In this document: piece after piece, positions 33,114 to 42,489 of the stretch
Position numbering within the stretch: the first letter of the stretch is position 1
Layout of the letters: each line of letters starts with the position of its first letter
NCBI GenBank assembly: GCA_009746045.1
Contig: RPFO01000041.1
Span: forward strand, 945,245-1,009,244
Origin: Mesostigma viride
Taxonomy: Eukaryota; Streptophyta; Mesostigmatophyceae; Mesostigmatales; Mesostigmataceae
Reading direction: 5' to 3'
Length of the DNA: 64,000 nt
Position numbers and translations under genes: made by a program
The notes under the pieces: generated by a model
What the model was told of the DNA's origin: nothing
The model's database searches: none
The model's input: the letters and a program-made list of their open reading frames with translations, nothing else

Positions 33114-34248
33114 TCACGCACTTACTCCAGACGAGGCCGCCTCCTGGCTTGCACTCGCCTGCCCCTCCTCACGGTCTGGACGCTGCTCAACACCCTCAGC
33201 AACCGATGTGGCTGCTGCTGCCTCTGCGACAATCTGGAGGTCTGGGTTAAACTCTCCCAGCACGCAGGTCACAGGTCGCCCGTCTTCCTTGCGTTCGACT
33301 GGATGTTGTGTCTCACCTGGGTTGCGATGCCAAGCAAGATTGCGCAACCACCGCTTACCGCCGCCGACAAGCTCGTTCTGCTCGCCTCGGCCGTAACGAT
33401 CGTACTCGTGAGTCACCTCACGAGGGATATGCAGATCAGCTCTCTGCCTTCCTCGTAGGTCTCGGTAGTGCCGTCGCCCTCGTTTATCTGCTGGGCTGAG
33501 CGCTTGACGGAGCCCTCTGGCTTGTCAGTCCACTCAAAATGGACGTCTTCAGGCGTCTTCTCGACCCCGTGACAATCTCCACCTCCGGACCCCACGCAGT
33601 GGTGGTTTCCGGCCTCGGTGTATCAAGCCTGGAGTACACCCCGAAAGGCTGCGTGGTAATATAGAACCTGTCTGCGTACCCTCTCGACTCTTGCAAAAGG
33701 ACAGCAACAAGATTCTCAATGGTTTGGGCAAATACCTCCGCCGTGCTCCAAGGATTCACCGCCTCCCGAGCACGCGCGTTCCGGATGATGTCGGCGTCTG
33801 GTACCCCCTCTCCTAGCACTGCTGTCGCCACCCAGTGGTTGAACAGTCTGGTGCTGCCGAGCGCTGTTGCCACGATCTGGCTAAGCGCCTCCCTGGCTAG
33901 GTCGAGACCGGCAAGCGTGATATGGGCGCCCTGATAAGCGACCTCCACACGATTAGCAGTTTCAGCTAGCGCGTCACGAATGCGCACCAACTCTTCCACC
34001 GCCACTCGCCCCGTCTCACCTGGAGAAATCACGACGCGAGCCCGTTGTATAATCGGGTCCGCCGCCGCTGGCCTGCTGCCTCCCCCACTCACCGCCACCC
34101 ACCCCTCTTCTGCCAAGTGCCTCGCTACGTAGGCCGCTTGCACGAATGTTGGAGCGTTTGCTTGGTTACGGTAGGGGAAAAACGCTTGCGCGTCTCTCTG
34201 CTCGTTCGCCTCACCAGCACCGTGGCTGCTTGACGATGAACCAGACAT
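33114..34248 (-). pseudogene. Copia A ORF1, unknown protein upstream of gag (frameshifted)
   Basis: Starts MSGSSSSSHGAGEANEQRDA at 34248 just inside the LTR and PBS. It matches element B ORF1 along its length: FVQAAYVARHLAEEGWVAV, ISPGETGRVAVEELVRIRDA, VAYQGAHITLAGLDLAREAL, FNHWVATAVLGEGVPDADI, then, in other frames, AQQINEGDGTTETYEEG and KRWLRNLAWHRNPGETQHPV, ending EAASSGVSA. At least two frameshifts (near 33570 and 33415). No known domain; probably mostly helical. Conservation between two elements argues that it is a real gene of this family. Confidence 0.75.
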
Positions 34249-34271
34249 GAAAGCGTGGAAGCAATAGTACG

Positions 34272-34925
34272 ATTTGCGCAGCAACTCGTCAGCAGAGCTT
34301 GTGAGCTCCTGGTCCTTGCCGGCTGGAATGACCCTAGGCTGCTGGCTAGCAACCTTTATCCTCACACCAGGCCTACGACCCTCGATAGGCTCGCCACTCG
34401 TCGTGACGACCAAGGTTCGTGTGTGAAGACGCTCGTTGCCTCGTTGAGCCTCGAGCTATATGCAACCTCGTTCCATCCTTGTTCCTCGGTCATGAGCAAC
34501 GCTGGGCAACGCTACATTGCCAGAGCCTCGTATCGCTGCCCTGCATCCTCGTTGCAGGCAGCATACAGGAATCTCTGGCTATCCTGTGTCTAGGACAGCA
34601 CAGGACCTGCCCCAGTCCTGCAAGGACCTACATCCTTGCAGACCTGCTGGCTGGCTACTGGCTTCTACTAGCCACAGTACCGTTGAGCCCTCAGTACACT
34701 GTGTCCCAGTCACGTGAGAGTACAGGCTAAGCCTGTGCAGGCACGGCCTGCCACGTGTCCTGTCCACTATGCCCCGAGTGTGCCCCGCCCTCGCCCACCG
34801 GTCGGCAGTACTTCGGGACTTGATAACTTTCTAGTCCCTTGTCTGTTCTAGGCGGTTGACACGGCGTTGGAAAGGTCTCCTCAACCTGCATCCATCTAGC
34901 ACATTGGTGCCCCAATATGCTAACT
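34272..34925 (-). repeat. Copia A 5' LTR (654 bp)
   Basis: In element orientation it begins AGTTAGCATATTGGGG and ends GCGCAAAT; this is not the usual TG...CA. Homologous throughout to the LTRs of element B. Immediately inside lies CGTACTATTGC, which also follows the 5' LTR of element B and is the candidate primer binding site. Confidence 0.9.
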
Positions 34926-34930
34926 GCTGC

Positions 34931-35082
34931 TGCAGCTGGCGGCCCTGGCACGGGATAGGAAGCTGCAGCAAGCCAAGAAGAAGACGGTGGAGTTCAAGCT
35001 GGCAGAGAAGAAGAAGGAGATGCTAGCTAAGGGCCTGCAGTGGGCCGACAAGCAAAAGGACAAGTGCACCTATGAGAACTGA
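34931..35082 (+). pseudogene. Mutator-like gene, 3' part after the copia A insertion
   Basis: Directly follows the second TSD (GCTGC, 34926-34930). In the joined frame it encodes LLQLAALARDRKLQQAKKK, a basic, probably coiled-coil C-terminus ending DKCTYEN and TGA at 35080-35082. The insertion to be removed is 18,388 bp, which gives the frame offset seen, so the gene was open here when copia A landed. Confidence 0.65.
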
Positions 35083-35096
35083 GAAGGGGGTGGCAT

Positions 35097-35387
35097 ATGG
35101 GGGTGTGTCCCCAATCGCCAACAGTGACAGCGAGGGTGAGGGGGAGGGAGGGGGGGGAGGAGGGAGAGGAGGAGGAGTGGGATGACACTCCCTGCCTTGT
35201 GTGCTGTAAAACCAACTCCCCAGACGCGAACCCAATAGTGTTGTGTGATGGTGAGCGTGAGGGCAGGAAGTGTGACCAGGGGCTCCATTTGAAGTGCATG
35301 GACCCCCCCCTGAATGCTGTGCCCGAGGGGAGCTGGTTTTGCCCCACATGCGTGACGGGTGATAGTGATAGTGATGAGGAGTCCTAA
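35097..35387 (+). CDS. PHD-finger ORF at the end of the Mutator-like element
   Basis: An acidic stretch (EEGEEEEWDD) is followed by a Cys4-His-Cys3 zinc finger: CLVCCKTNS, VLCDG, CDQGLHLKCMDPP and WFCPTCV. The spacing and the final W..C..C are those of PHD fingers, which read histone H3 tails. It begins 15 bases after the TGA of the preceding ORF. A G8 run at about 35153 shifts frame between an upstream SDSEGEGEGG-type reading and this one, so it may once have been fused to the transposase or be joined by splicing. A targeting role on chromatin is inferred. Confidence 0.7.
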   Translation: MGVCPQSPTVTARVRGREGGEEGEEEEWDDTPCLVCCKTNSPDANPIVLCDGEREGRKCDQGLHLKCMDPPLNAVPEGSWFCPTCVTGDSDSDEES

Positions 35388-35773
35388 ACTTGACATGTCT
35401 GGCGCCACTAGGTGGCCATCTGCCAAAATTAATAACTGCTACAGCGGAGCTCAGAATGCCACCAAACTTTGACAGTGCCTTCTATGGTCATGACAAAATT
35501 TGACTTGTGCTTTTTAGGCCTAATTGATGTGTTATGAGTGTGTATGGGAACGCCCCGCCTAAAAAAGCGTATTTTTGGCCCAAAAATTAATAACTCAAAG
35601 GGATGTGCTGATTTTGATGATCCAATTAGGTAGAAACAATGTCCCATGACATTTTTATATAGGGTGTGCTTTTTTCATGCAACTGGTTCTCCCACTGTTT
35701 TGGGCAAGATGTGGCCCGGAGGTTTTTTTTTCTATTTTTAGCTCATAGCCGGTGTATGGCTGGGGGTAGTACC
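35388..35773 (+). other. Non-coding 3' part of the Mutator-like element
   Basis: AT-rich, no ORF. 'ccaaaattaataactgc' and 'cccaaaaattaataactc' form a short direct repeat (about 35422 and 35580). Ends against LTR3 without a recognisable inverted repeat to the 14188 end. Confidence 0.4.
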
Positions 35774-36439
35774 TGTTACGTCCCAGCCTAGACACCTAGC
35801 CTGAGCTACGTAGCGAAAGATCCTCCATGCCGGAATTAGGAATAATCAAGGTAGCCTAATGCAGATTGCGCTCCACGACTGGGGTCGTGAGAGATCTGGC
35901 ACCGCGACTTGATGCCAAGCTAATTAATACACACTTATAATGGCTAGCAATACCAATTACAAATGGATAGTTGCCCCAGGTTTAATATGAAGGCGTCATC
36001 GCACTTTACATTCATCAAACCAAGAGGACGAGACTCTCGTCCTCGGACCAATTTCACCTAGGTCTGCCACTACGCTGGCAAGGGGCGCCGACATGGCGCC
36101 GACATTCCAAAGCATGCAGTCCACACAAGATCCTCGGGTCGACATCGACCCTCGCCTACAGAATCCACGCATGAGTACAATATCTCAACTAGCTATAAAG
36201 TACGCAGCGCGGCGCGACTGCACCGGCCCTTAGAAGATACACGCATACAACAACCTAGGCCCAAAATAACTGGTCCGAATCGCACAAACTGTCATAGTTC
36301 CATACAAAAGTCCTGACCAAGGGACAATTCCCAAATTAAGTCCCGAAATGAGTCCCAAAGGCCTACGGACTATGACAACAAGTCAAACTACATAATTTAT
36401 TCCATTGTTACGTCCGTCCAAAAGGGCCGGGACGTAACA
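35774..36439 (-). repeat. Gypsy LTR3 (666 bp, minus strand)
   Basis: Ends TGTTACGTCC...GGACGTAACA form a short inverted repeat. On the minus strand it carries the same 'gcgccgcgctgcgtactt' and TGTAGGCGAGGGTCG blocks as LTR1. The adjoining CTCCTCCCCCCCACGG (36440 on) is a polypurine tract on the minus strand, so this is the 3' LTR of a minus-strand element whose internal part lies to the right. Confidence 0.8.
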
Positions 36440-37480
36440 CTCCTCCCCCCCACGGGGTCGGTAGTCCCTACCGTACAAGAGATAGAAAGGAAACAAGTAA
36501 GCTACGCTACTATAAGAGTACTATGTCCCAACCCCGGTTCACCCGCGGGTTAGTAATACCAATTCCTTTAGAGGTTGATACACAGGACCAACCCTGACGT
36601 AGTAGCATGAAACAGGATCCGTCATAAAACTCTCACAACCATCTCAGCGACCGCCGTTGTTGGCGCGCCGATCCACTGGAGCCACCTTAGGGGGGCGCCA
36701 CCGCGTGCCCTATCCCAGCCACATAATAATGCACAGTCCATGTAATCCCGCTCAACCAGTCCTGAGGTCCTGAGCAGCCTCAAACTTGATGAAATGTTGA
36801 CCATAGGGGTACTATGTCCCAGCCCTTGTGCACCAACGGGCCAGTGAAACCAGGTCCCCCCAGACTTGCCACGCAAGGGCAACTCTTCATATAGCCAATC
36901 GGGACTGTCAGCAGGAGGGAATATTTTTCATGCATACAACTTGATGATCCGGCCGACGAGGTGGCCAGTCATGTATCCCGTCCAGCCAAAGCCCAGCCTT
37001 ACAGCGCGGCTGATGCGCGTAATCACATGACGATTAAGAAGTACTACTAGCGTCGACGACGGTGAGGCACAGCATGCAGTGCAGGCCCCATGCTCAGAAG
37101 CGAGGGCGTGCACCATAAGAAACTGATCCATCGCCTCACTACCGACAGCTGTACGCGTCCTCTCAAATACAGGCGCGCTGTGAGCCAACCGACCATGCAA
37201 CGTGGCCGTCCCTGGCCGCCGCTGGAGTGGCTGTATAGCGGGGGAAGCCCTAGCATGGCCGCTAGAGTGCGCCTCCCCTGCACCTGCGAACGCATGCAGG
37301 TGCCCGCAAGGCCCTAGTGTGTCCACTAGAGTGCGCCCCGCCGTCTCTATCCAGCGCAGGAAACAGGCAAAGTCGATCAACACCGGAAACTTGGATAATA
37401 TGGCACATTATTAAGTGCCCAAAACTAGCAGGGCCCCAGCGTGTCCACTGGAGTGCGCCCTGCCAACTCCTCCACGAAGC
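36440..37480 (-). other. Internal 3' fragment of the LTR3 gypsy element
   Basis: Minus-strand PPT, then non-coding sequence comparable in layout to 7676-8043. Minus-strand ORFs at 36622-36882 and 36928-37383 (the second contains IDFACFLRWIETAGRTLVD and RLGFGWTGYMTGHLVGRIIK) occupy the position of ORF3 but I could not align them to it with confidence. A 'ctag.gtg.ccactagagtgcgcc' motif recurs at about 37250, 37312 and 37430. The junction with the next plus-strand gypsy fragment lies between 37400 and 37500. Confidence 0.45.
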
Positions 37481-37499
37481 TGCAGTAGTTTAGGCACAA

Positions 37500-37850
37500 C
37501 ACCACTCCGTAATTTCTTGTATGAGATAGACATCCCTACCTCTTGGCAAACCCATTTGCGCACCTTTCATAGAAGTCAGCTAAAACTTTACCACCAAAGC
37601 ACGTTCGCTGGTAGAGAGTTAGCCCCTGCCCCTTTAGAGCATAATCCTGATACTGGCGAGGTAGAGGATGAGGTAGAGAGTATCGTGGCCCATAGAGACA
37701 TTAAAAGAGGCCGCGGTACTCAACGCCAGTATAAGATTAATTAAATGGATGTATGCCCGTAGTGAGGTAGATAAAGTCTGGTATACTGAGAGTGAGCTAG
37801 ATGGGTGTAGTCGCCTTTTGCAGGAGTACAAAACCCTGCATAAGCTCTAG
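37500..37850 (+). pseudogene. Gypsy integrase C-terminus and chromodomain (frameshifted)
   Basis: NFLYEIDIPTSWQTHLRTFH and RSQLKLYHQSTF match the end of chromovirus integrases ('..F..DLP..W..HPVFHVSQLK'). Then EVEDEVESIVAHRDIKRGRG and TQRQYKI start a chromodomain. After a two-base shift at about 37738 it continues WMYARSEVDKVWYTESEL and CSRLLQEYKTLHKL, with the aromatic and 'LL.EY' positions of chromodomains. The TAG at 37848-37850 would be the pol stop. Such chromodomains steer integration to marked chromatin. Confidence 0.75.
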
Positions 37851-37883
37851 ATAGTTGTAGACCTTCTCCTCTCTTATGTTATG

Positions 37884-40236
37884 TCTGCTGTCGATGGGTG
37901 GTTGGTTGTCCCCCTCCCCTCCGCAGCGGTCATGTCAGAGCCTACCCCTGCGTTGGAGTCCCTCCCGACGGCTCCTGATCCTGAGCTGTATTATGAGGCC
38001 CTTCCGGGTGGTTGGGTCTCCAGGGCCAGCTACCCTGGTGGCCGCATCCACTCTGCCCTGCAGGCGAACCATGCAGCTCTGGTTCGGGCAGCTCTTTTCG
38101 GGGTCTCCTGGTTTGGTCCGGACCCACAGGGCCAGCAAATGGTCGTCCACAGCTTCGACGATGCTGGGCGCTGCGTCCTTGAGTGTGGATCCCGCTGCCC
38201 CGCCATCGGGCAGATGGATGCCGTACTCCAGTGTCCAGGGTCTTCTCCTACCTTTCTACCCCTGTGGGGCGCTCTTGCCTCAGGGAGATTTTCCAGTGGC
38301 TCCCGGTAGAGGGTGATGCTGAGTTAGATGACAACCCCTGTGACCTCCTTCGGGCTGTCGAGTTCATGGAGATCGCTTACCAGTCTGCGGGAGCGCTGCC
38401 ATATGGCGATCCTTCTTCCCTGGATGTGCCGGCAGAGTCGCAGTACACTCCTGAATATTCGGCCTCAGTTAAGCGGCTTCCTCCTCCTCAGTGTCGGCGC
38501 CTTCCCCTGTTCCGTCATCGCCGGTGTCGACCAGACGTGTGTCGGTGGAGCCGTCTCCTACCCCTCCGGGCGTGGGTCCAGAGTCTGCCAACCTTGCGGC
38601 TACCGTGTCTGCAATGCAGGCCCAGATCCAGTCCTAAGCCTCGGCATTCGGGGCCTTCATGGCGTCTCAGTCGCCTGCTGCCGTTGCGCCTGGTGTGGCG
38701 CCTGTTGCTGCGGCTTCGCCTACCCCTCCTGTTGCCTCGGCGACTGCGGCTTCGCCTGCGCCCCAGTGCGAGCCCTCGGTCGCTGCGGTTTCGTCTGCTG
38801 TTGCGGCTCCTACGCCTCCTGCTGCCTCCGCGCCTGGGGCCACCTTACCTGTGCCTCCGCGTGAGTCTCCTGCCGCGGCAATCGAGCCCGCCGTCGCTGC
38901 TTCCGGGCCTTCTCAAGCTCTGTCGCAGCCGTTGCGGGGCTTCTTTGGCGATACGAGTGGGCTGCCCAGGCTCTGGGAGGGGGGTCCCCCTCAGAGGATT
39001 CCAGTGCCGGACTGGAGTCTTGACGGCAGCCAGTTTTATGGTAAGGTGCCTGTCCCTACGGGCCCAATTTTCAACATGTGGCCCTAGGGTGCGCCTCCAG
39101 CGGAGGCCATGTCGTCATCCGCGGTTGCAGGTCCGTCGCGGCCTCCTGCGGTGCCGGCTCCCTCTGCGCCTGTGCAGGATCCTACCCCTGTGTCGGTTCT
39201 TGCCCCTTCGGCCCCTCGCTCGCTGGCTACGGTTGTTAGGACCAGCGGTATTGATCATCGCGCCCTCCGCGCGGCCGACTCCCTGCGGGAGTTGTCCCAG
39301 GGCGACCGGGAACGTGCCCCCTCCGTGGTGCATTCTACGCCGGAGTCACGAGATTCGCCCGTTCCCGGATATGGTATGTCCGCGCTCGCGTGCCGACAGT
39401 GTGACCTCCCGCGCGTCGCTCCGGAGCTGTCCATTTCACCCATGTCCTATGGGTTTTCCCAGGTGTGTCGGGCGCCACGGGACCGTAACCTACCCATTGA
39501 CACTGATCGGCCTCCGTTTGACATGGTTATTGTAGCTGATCCTGTGTTCCAAGGTGAGATCCTGGTTCGTTGCGTCCTCTATCGCTGGGCGAGGCGTCAT
39601 AACGACTTGGACACCTACGGTGGTTACCAGTGGGCTTACCCTCCGCCTCTGGGCATCATGGCCTCGGATGCCCTTACGGTCGAGTACCCTGCCGCGCCTG
39701 GTGCTACGTATGGTGCGGTGCACCTGCAGCCCATCCTGGAGTGGGATGCCCGCCGCCCAGTGCCTCTCCCGGGCCAGGGCCTGGATTCCCGTGGTCATCC
39801 TCCCCCTCGGGCTAGCGAGTATGTATCTAGAGACGTTTGGGTCGCGACAGTGCGCTCCTCGGTGGCGCTCACGTGAGATCCGGCACATCAGATTGTGGCC
39901 GGCTAATGTGGAGCCTCTGCTAGATCTGTTCTTCCCGACGGGTCTGCGTCATCGGATCCGGTATCATCGCCTACTCCTTCGGGCTCTCTGTTTGATAGCG
40001 GTAGAGCCTTTCCTTCGGCTCTTTGCCTGTGGCTTCCTAGACTGGGCTCGGGGCCAGGTGGTCCTAACTCAGCATAGGTACTACTGGGCCTTTCTGGGCC
40101 TTTTCCTGATGGGGTGTGGGCCGATGTTTTCCTCACTGTAGATAGGCATGATAACGCGGACGACGTGGCCCATTACCATGCGTATCTGGATGTCCTGCTG
40201 GCCTCGCGTGGTACCTACCAGACTGATGGCAACTAG
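37884..40236 (+). pseudogene. Gypsy ORF3, copy 2 (several frameshifts)
   Basis: Starts MSAVDGWLVVPLPSAAVMSE 33 bases after the pol stop. N-terminal domain: DPELYYEALPGGWVSRASYP, ALVRAALFGVSWFGPDPQG, MVVHSFDDAGRCVLECGSRC, then in the next frame YLSTPVGRSCLREIFQWLP and DLLRAVEFMEIAYQSAG. The middle is Ala/Pro/Ser-rich. The C-terminal domain (39109 on) has DRPPFDMVIVADPVFQGEIL, YRWARRHNDLDTYGGYQWAY, LPGQGLDSRGHPPP, then in a third frame SREIRHIRLWPANVEPLLDL and CGFLDWARGQVVLTQHRYYW. Stop at 40234-40236. It sits where env-like genes sit, but I see no signal peptide or clear membrane anchor. Function unknown. Confidence 0.75.
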
Positions 40237-40603
40237 ATAGAGGGCCTTAGGCCCGACCTGAGGGTGTTGTCCCTCCGGTATATAGAGTCGCCCTCATATT
40301 CTGGCCAGTTGGTTGGTCGTTCTTGGTCCTTGGTGCTGACATTGTTCGCTCTGTGTGTCCTGCCCAGTGCCGTCCCTCCCGGCAAGGCCTCCGTGCCAGG
40401 CAGTTAGGGGATCCTCCCACCAGGCTTGGTGCTGGTTAACCCTACAGCACTCGGGGTGGAACCGAGTTAACTTGTTGGTGCTTTGTACCTTGGGTGGCCT
40501 GTTGATTGTGTTGGAGTTGTGTTGGGTGCGTTAGGCTATTCCTACCCCTTGGTTTCCTCCCTGTGCGTAGGGAGAGGGCTCCCTACCTTTGTGGGGGGGG
40601 AGG
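40237..40603 (+). other. Gypsy 3' non-coding region and PPT (copy 2)
   Basis: Parallel to 7676-8043; ends in GTGGGGGGGGAGG at about 40591-40603 before TGTAACG. Confidence 0.75.
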
Positions 40604-41166
40604 TGTAACGTCGCGTAACAATCTGTCGTAGTTACGGACGTAAATTAGGTCCTTTGCCTCGGTCGTCCCTAGGTTTACGTGTAGTTTGTACTGGTGGACC
40701 TCGTTGTACCGGTTGTCCTCGTAACAGTACCGTGGTGCATTGGATGCTTTGGCGTCGCGCCGCGTACTTTAGTAGTAGTCCTTATCCTTCGGGTAGAATG
40801 TAGGGGACCAGCGTGCATCTGTGCATCTGTAGGCGAGGGCCATGTCGGCCCGAGCATGCTGGACCGTTGGTGATCATTTATGCACGTTCTACCCCTCGTG
40901 TTGGCACTCGGCGTGTGTTAAATGAATGAACACATATTAGCTAGGGTCATGGCAGTGTAGTTGTGTTTGCTTCCTCTATTCCTGGAGTAAACGGGGTTTG
41001 TGTAAATGGCTTATGGCGTATTACAGTAGTACTTACGTAAATGCACTGAGATCTGGATCGTCTCGTTCGTCTTTCGCTAGGGGTTTAACTAGAGGCGGCC
41101 TCACTAGTTTAGGTAGCATTAGGCCGGTTAGAGGTAGAGGTGGAGGTAGAGGACTGAGTCGTAACA
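40604..41166 (+). repeat. Gypsy LTR2 (563 bp)
   Basis: TGTAACGTCGCG at the start, GTCGTAACA at the end (41166). Similar to LTR1 but clearly diverged. It encodes the start of the LTR-internal ORF (MAYYSSTYVNALRSGS at 41013, running past the LTR end to 41222). It is the 3' LTR of the chromodomain/ORF3 fragment to its left. Confidence 0.75.
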
Positions 41167-41229
41167 GGAGGCGAGCAGTAAGCAGTGCGGCTCCAGTGTG
41201 CCAGGACATACCATTGGAGTGATGAGTAA

Positions 41230-41740
41230 GACGTGAGAGGGTTACACGTGCCAGAAGACATCCAGGGTGTGTGTTGACAGCAATGTGGGCAGAGATAACT
41301 TGTTTGGCATACACAGACCATAAACGCCATTGCATATTGTGTAAGCCTAGTCCTCCAAGAGGCCACGGCATAAAAGACATTGCTTCTCTGATCCATCCGT
41401 GTACGTGCATGGCGGTTGAGATCGCTCGATTTTTTCCAAACAAAGTTATGCCCCAGTCGTTGAATAAGCGACACGGTGTGTTCATCCGGTGGGTGGGCCT
41501 GACCGAAGTACAGCAGCTTGGAGAATAACAGCTGGTTCGTAACGAGGACCTTGCCCCGGAGGTTGAGGCGGTGTACGCAAGCCCAGCGGTTGGCCACCTG
41601 TTGTACACCCGTAAGTTTGCCCAGTTGTTGTGATTCGTCGTATAAAAAGGTTTTGACTTCCAATAACCTCCCTTCGGCTGTCCGGCCGATAGGGCAGTTA
41701 TGCAAAAGGTGGTATCCTCCCGGCGGGACCCATGTCACCG
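41230..41740 (-). pseudogene. L1-like LINE remnant (RT C-terminal region)
   Basis: Minus strand: NRWACVHRLNLRGKVLVTNQ, LLFSKLLYFGQAHPP and LIQRLGHNFVWKKSS, then after a frameshift near 41470 MPWPLGGLGLHNMQWR. This is the 'W...L.L.GK..V.N..L.S.L.Y' plus 'GGLGL' signature that follows the RT palm in L1-type ORF2 proteins. No RT palm or 3' tail is seen, so only a fragment is left. Confidence 0.7.
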
Positions 41741-41863
41741 CCAGGTTAGTAGGTTGTTTAACACGTATGGCTATTTAAAATAGCGCCTTAATGATTGAGA
41801 ATGAATGCGAAAGACCTTTGACTTCCTATGCGTCACAGCGCACAATGGTGGCTTAAGAATACT

Positions 41864-42489
41864 TGTCACACAATACGAATAAGCTCAAACCCGGAAAACC
41901 GGTTTCGTATATTACAATGTTACCACACAGATTAAAACACTCAATGCGGGAAGACTTACACACAGTAGGCGAGGGATTCACACTCGAGCTCACAGGAGGA
42001 TTACACTCCAGGATTAAGCGATGGTAAATAATCTGTAGAGCAACGTGGTAAATTACGATACAAGGTCCGGATTGCTGGCATAGCTCGAGCCTTCCTATTT
42101 TGTCCCTTCGTCCCCGTTGGTGGCTGCGCCTGGCGCTGCCAACCAGGCATGACGTGAGGTCCGCGGGGACGGGCTTCTCGAACCGTCTAGAACATATTAA
42201 GACCAGTACGGCTAGAGGCCTCTCCTGAAAAATATCCAAATGTCCGTAGGTACCATCATAACGCATGTGCAGTGCCACTTGGCTGTCCCGTAACTCCCGT
42301 TCAGGCGCTAGGTCTGCCTACGGCGCAAAGGCCGAGTTCGTCAGCAAAACTTCTACACTTACTTCCACACGGATTGCCTTGGCTGCCAACTATACTATGG
42401 CCTCGGCACTGGCGCCGGATTACGGTCGGCGCCGATCGACCGGGACGGATAATTTAATACCACAAACGGCATGTTGCATCCGTGCAACA
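41864..42489 (-). repeat. Candidate 3' LTR of gypsy element F (626 bp)
   Basis: The plus strand begins TGTCACACAATACG and ends CGTGCAACA at 42489, followed by CACCTCCCCCCCCCC, a minus-strand polypurine tract. In element orientation TGTTGCACGG...TGTGTGACA. The right boundary is well supported by the PPT; the left boundary rests on the TG...CA rule alone. Confidence 0.5.

Larger units (their letters stand above)
16543..34925 (-). mobile_element. Copia-type retrotransposon A (18,383 bp including nested insertions)
   Basis: Two 654-bp LTRs (16543-17196, 34272-34925) and the 5-bp TSD GCTGC at 16538-16542 and 34926-34930. On the minus strand the order is LTR, ORF1 (34248-33114), gag (32961-31712), in-frame TGA, pol with IN, retropepsin-like, RT and RNase H (31711-18134 minus the composite insertion), tRNA-like hairpins, PPT and LTR. 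I see two substitutions between the LTRs, so the insertion is recent. Element B at 46647-57853 is a relative with the same layout. The 9,979-bp composite 19272-29250 is inserted in pol. Confidence 0.93.
14188..35773 (+). mobile_element. Mutator-like DNA transposon split by copia A (outer limits approximate)
   Basis: Begins near 14188 (GGGGACGGTCCCGGCGCG) inside the gypsy RNase H. It encodes a small ORF (14294-14641), a transposase-like ORF (14686-16224 and its continuation) and a PHD-finger ORF (35097-35387). Copia A (16543-34925) interrupts it with TSD GCTGC. The right limit is set only by the start of LTR3 at 35774. I do not find a matching right inverted repeat, so that end may be truncated. 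Superfamily is inferred from the catalytic-region pattern described under the transposase. Confidence 0.5.

Noticed and set aside
37884-40236. Calling ORF3 an envelope gene
   Set aside because: No convincing signal peptide, cleavage site or transmembrane anchor; position alone is not enough.
8044-41166. LTR1 and LTR2 as the two ends of one large gypsy insertion
   Set aside because: They are too diverged, LTR1 has internal sequence on both sides, and no TSD can be matched.
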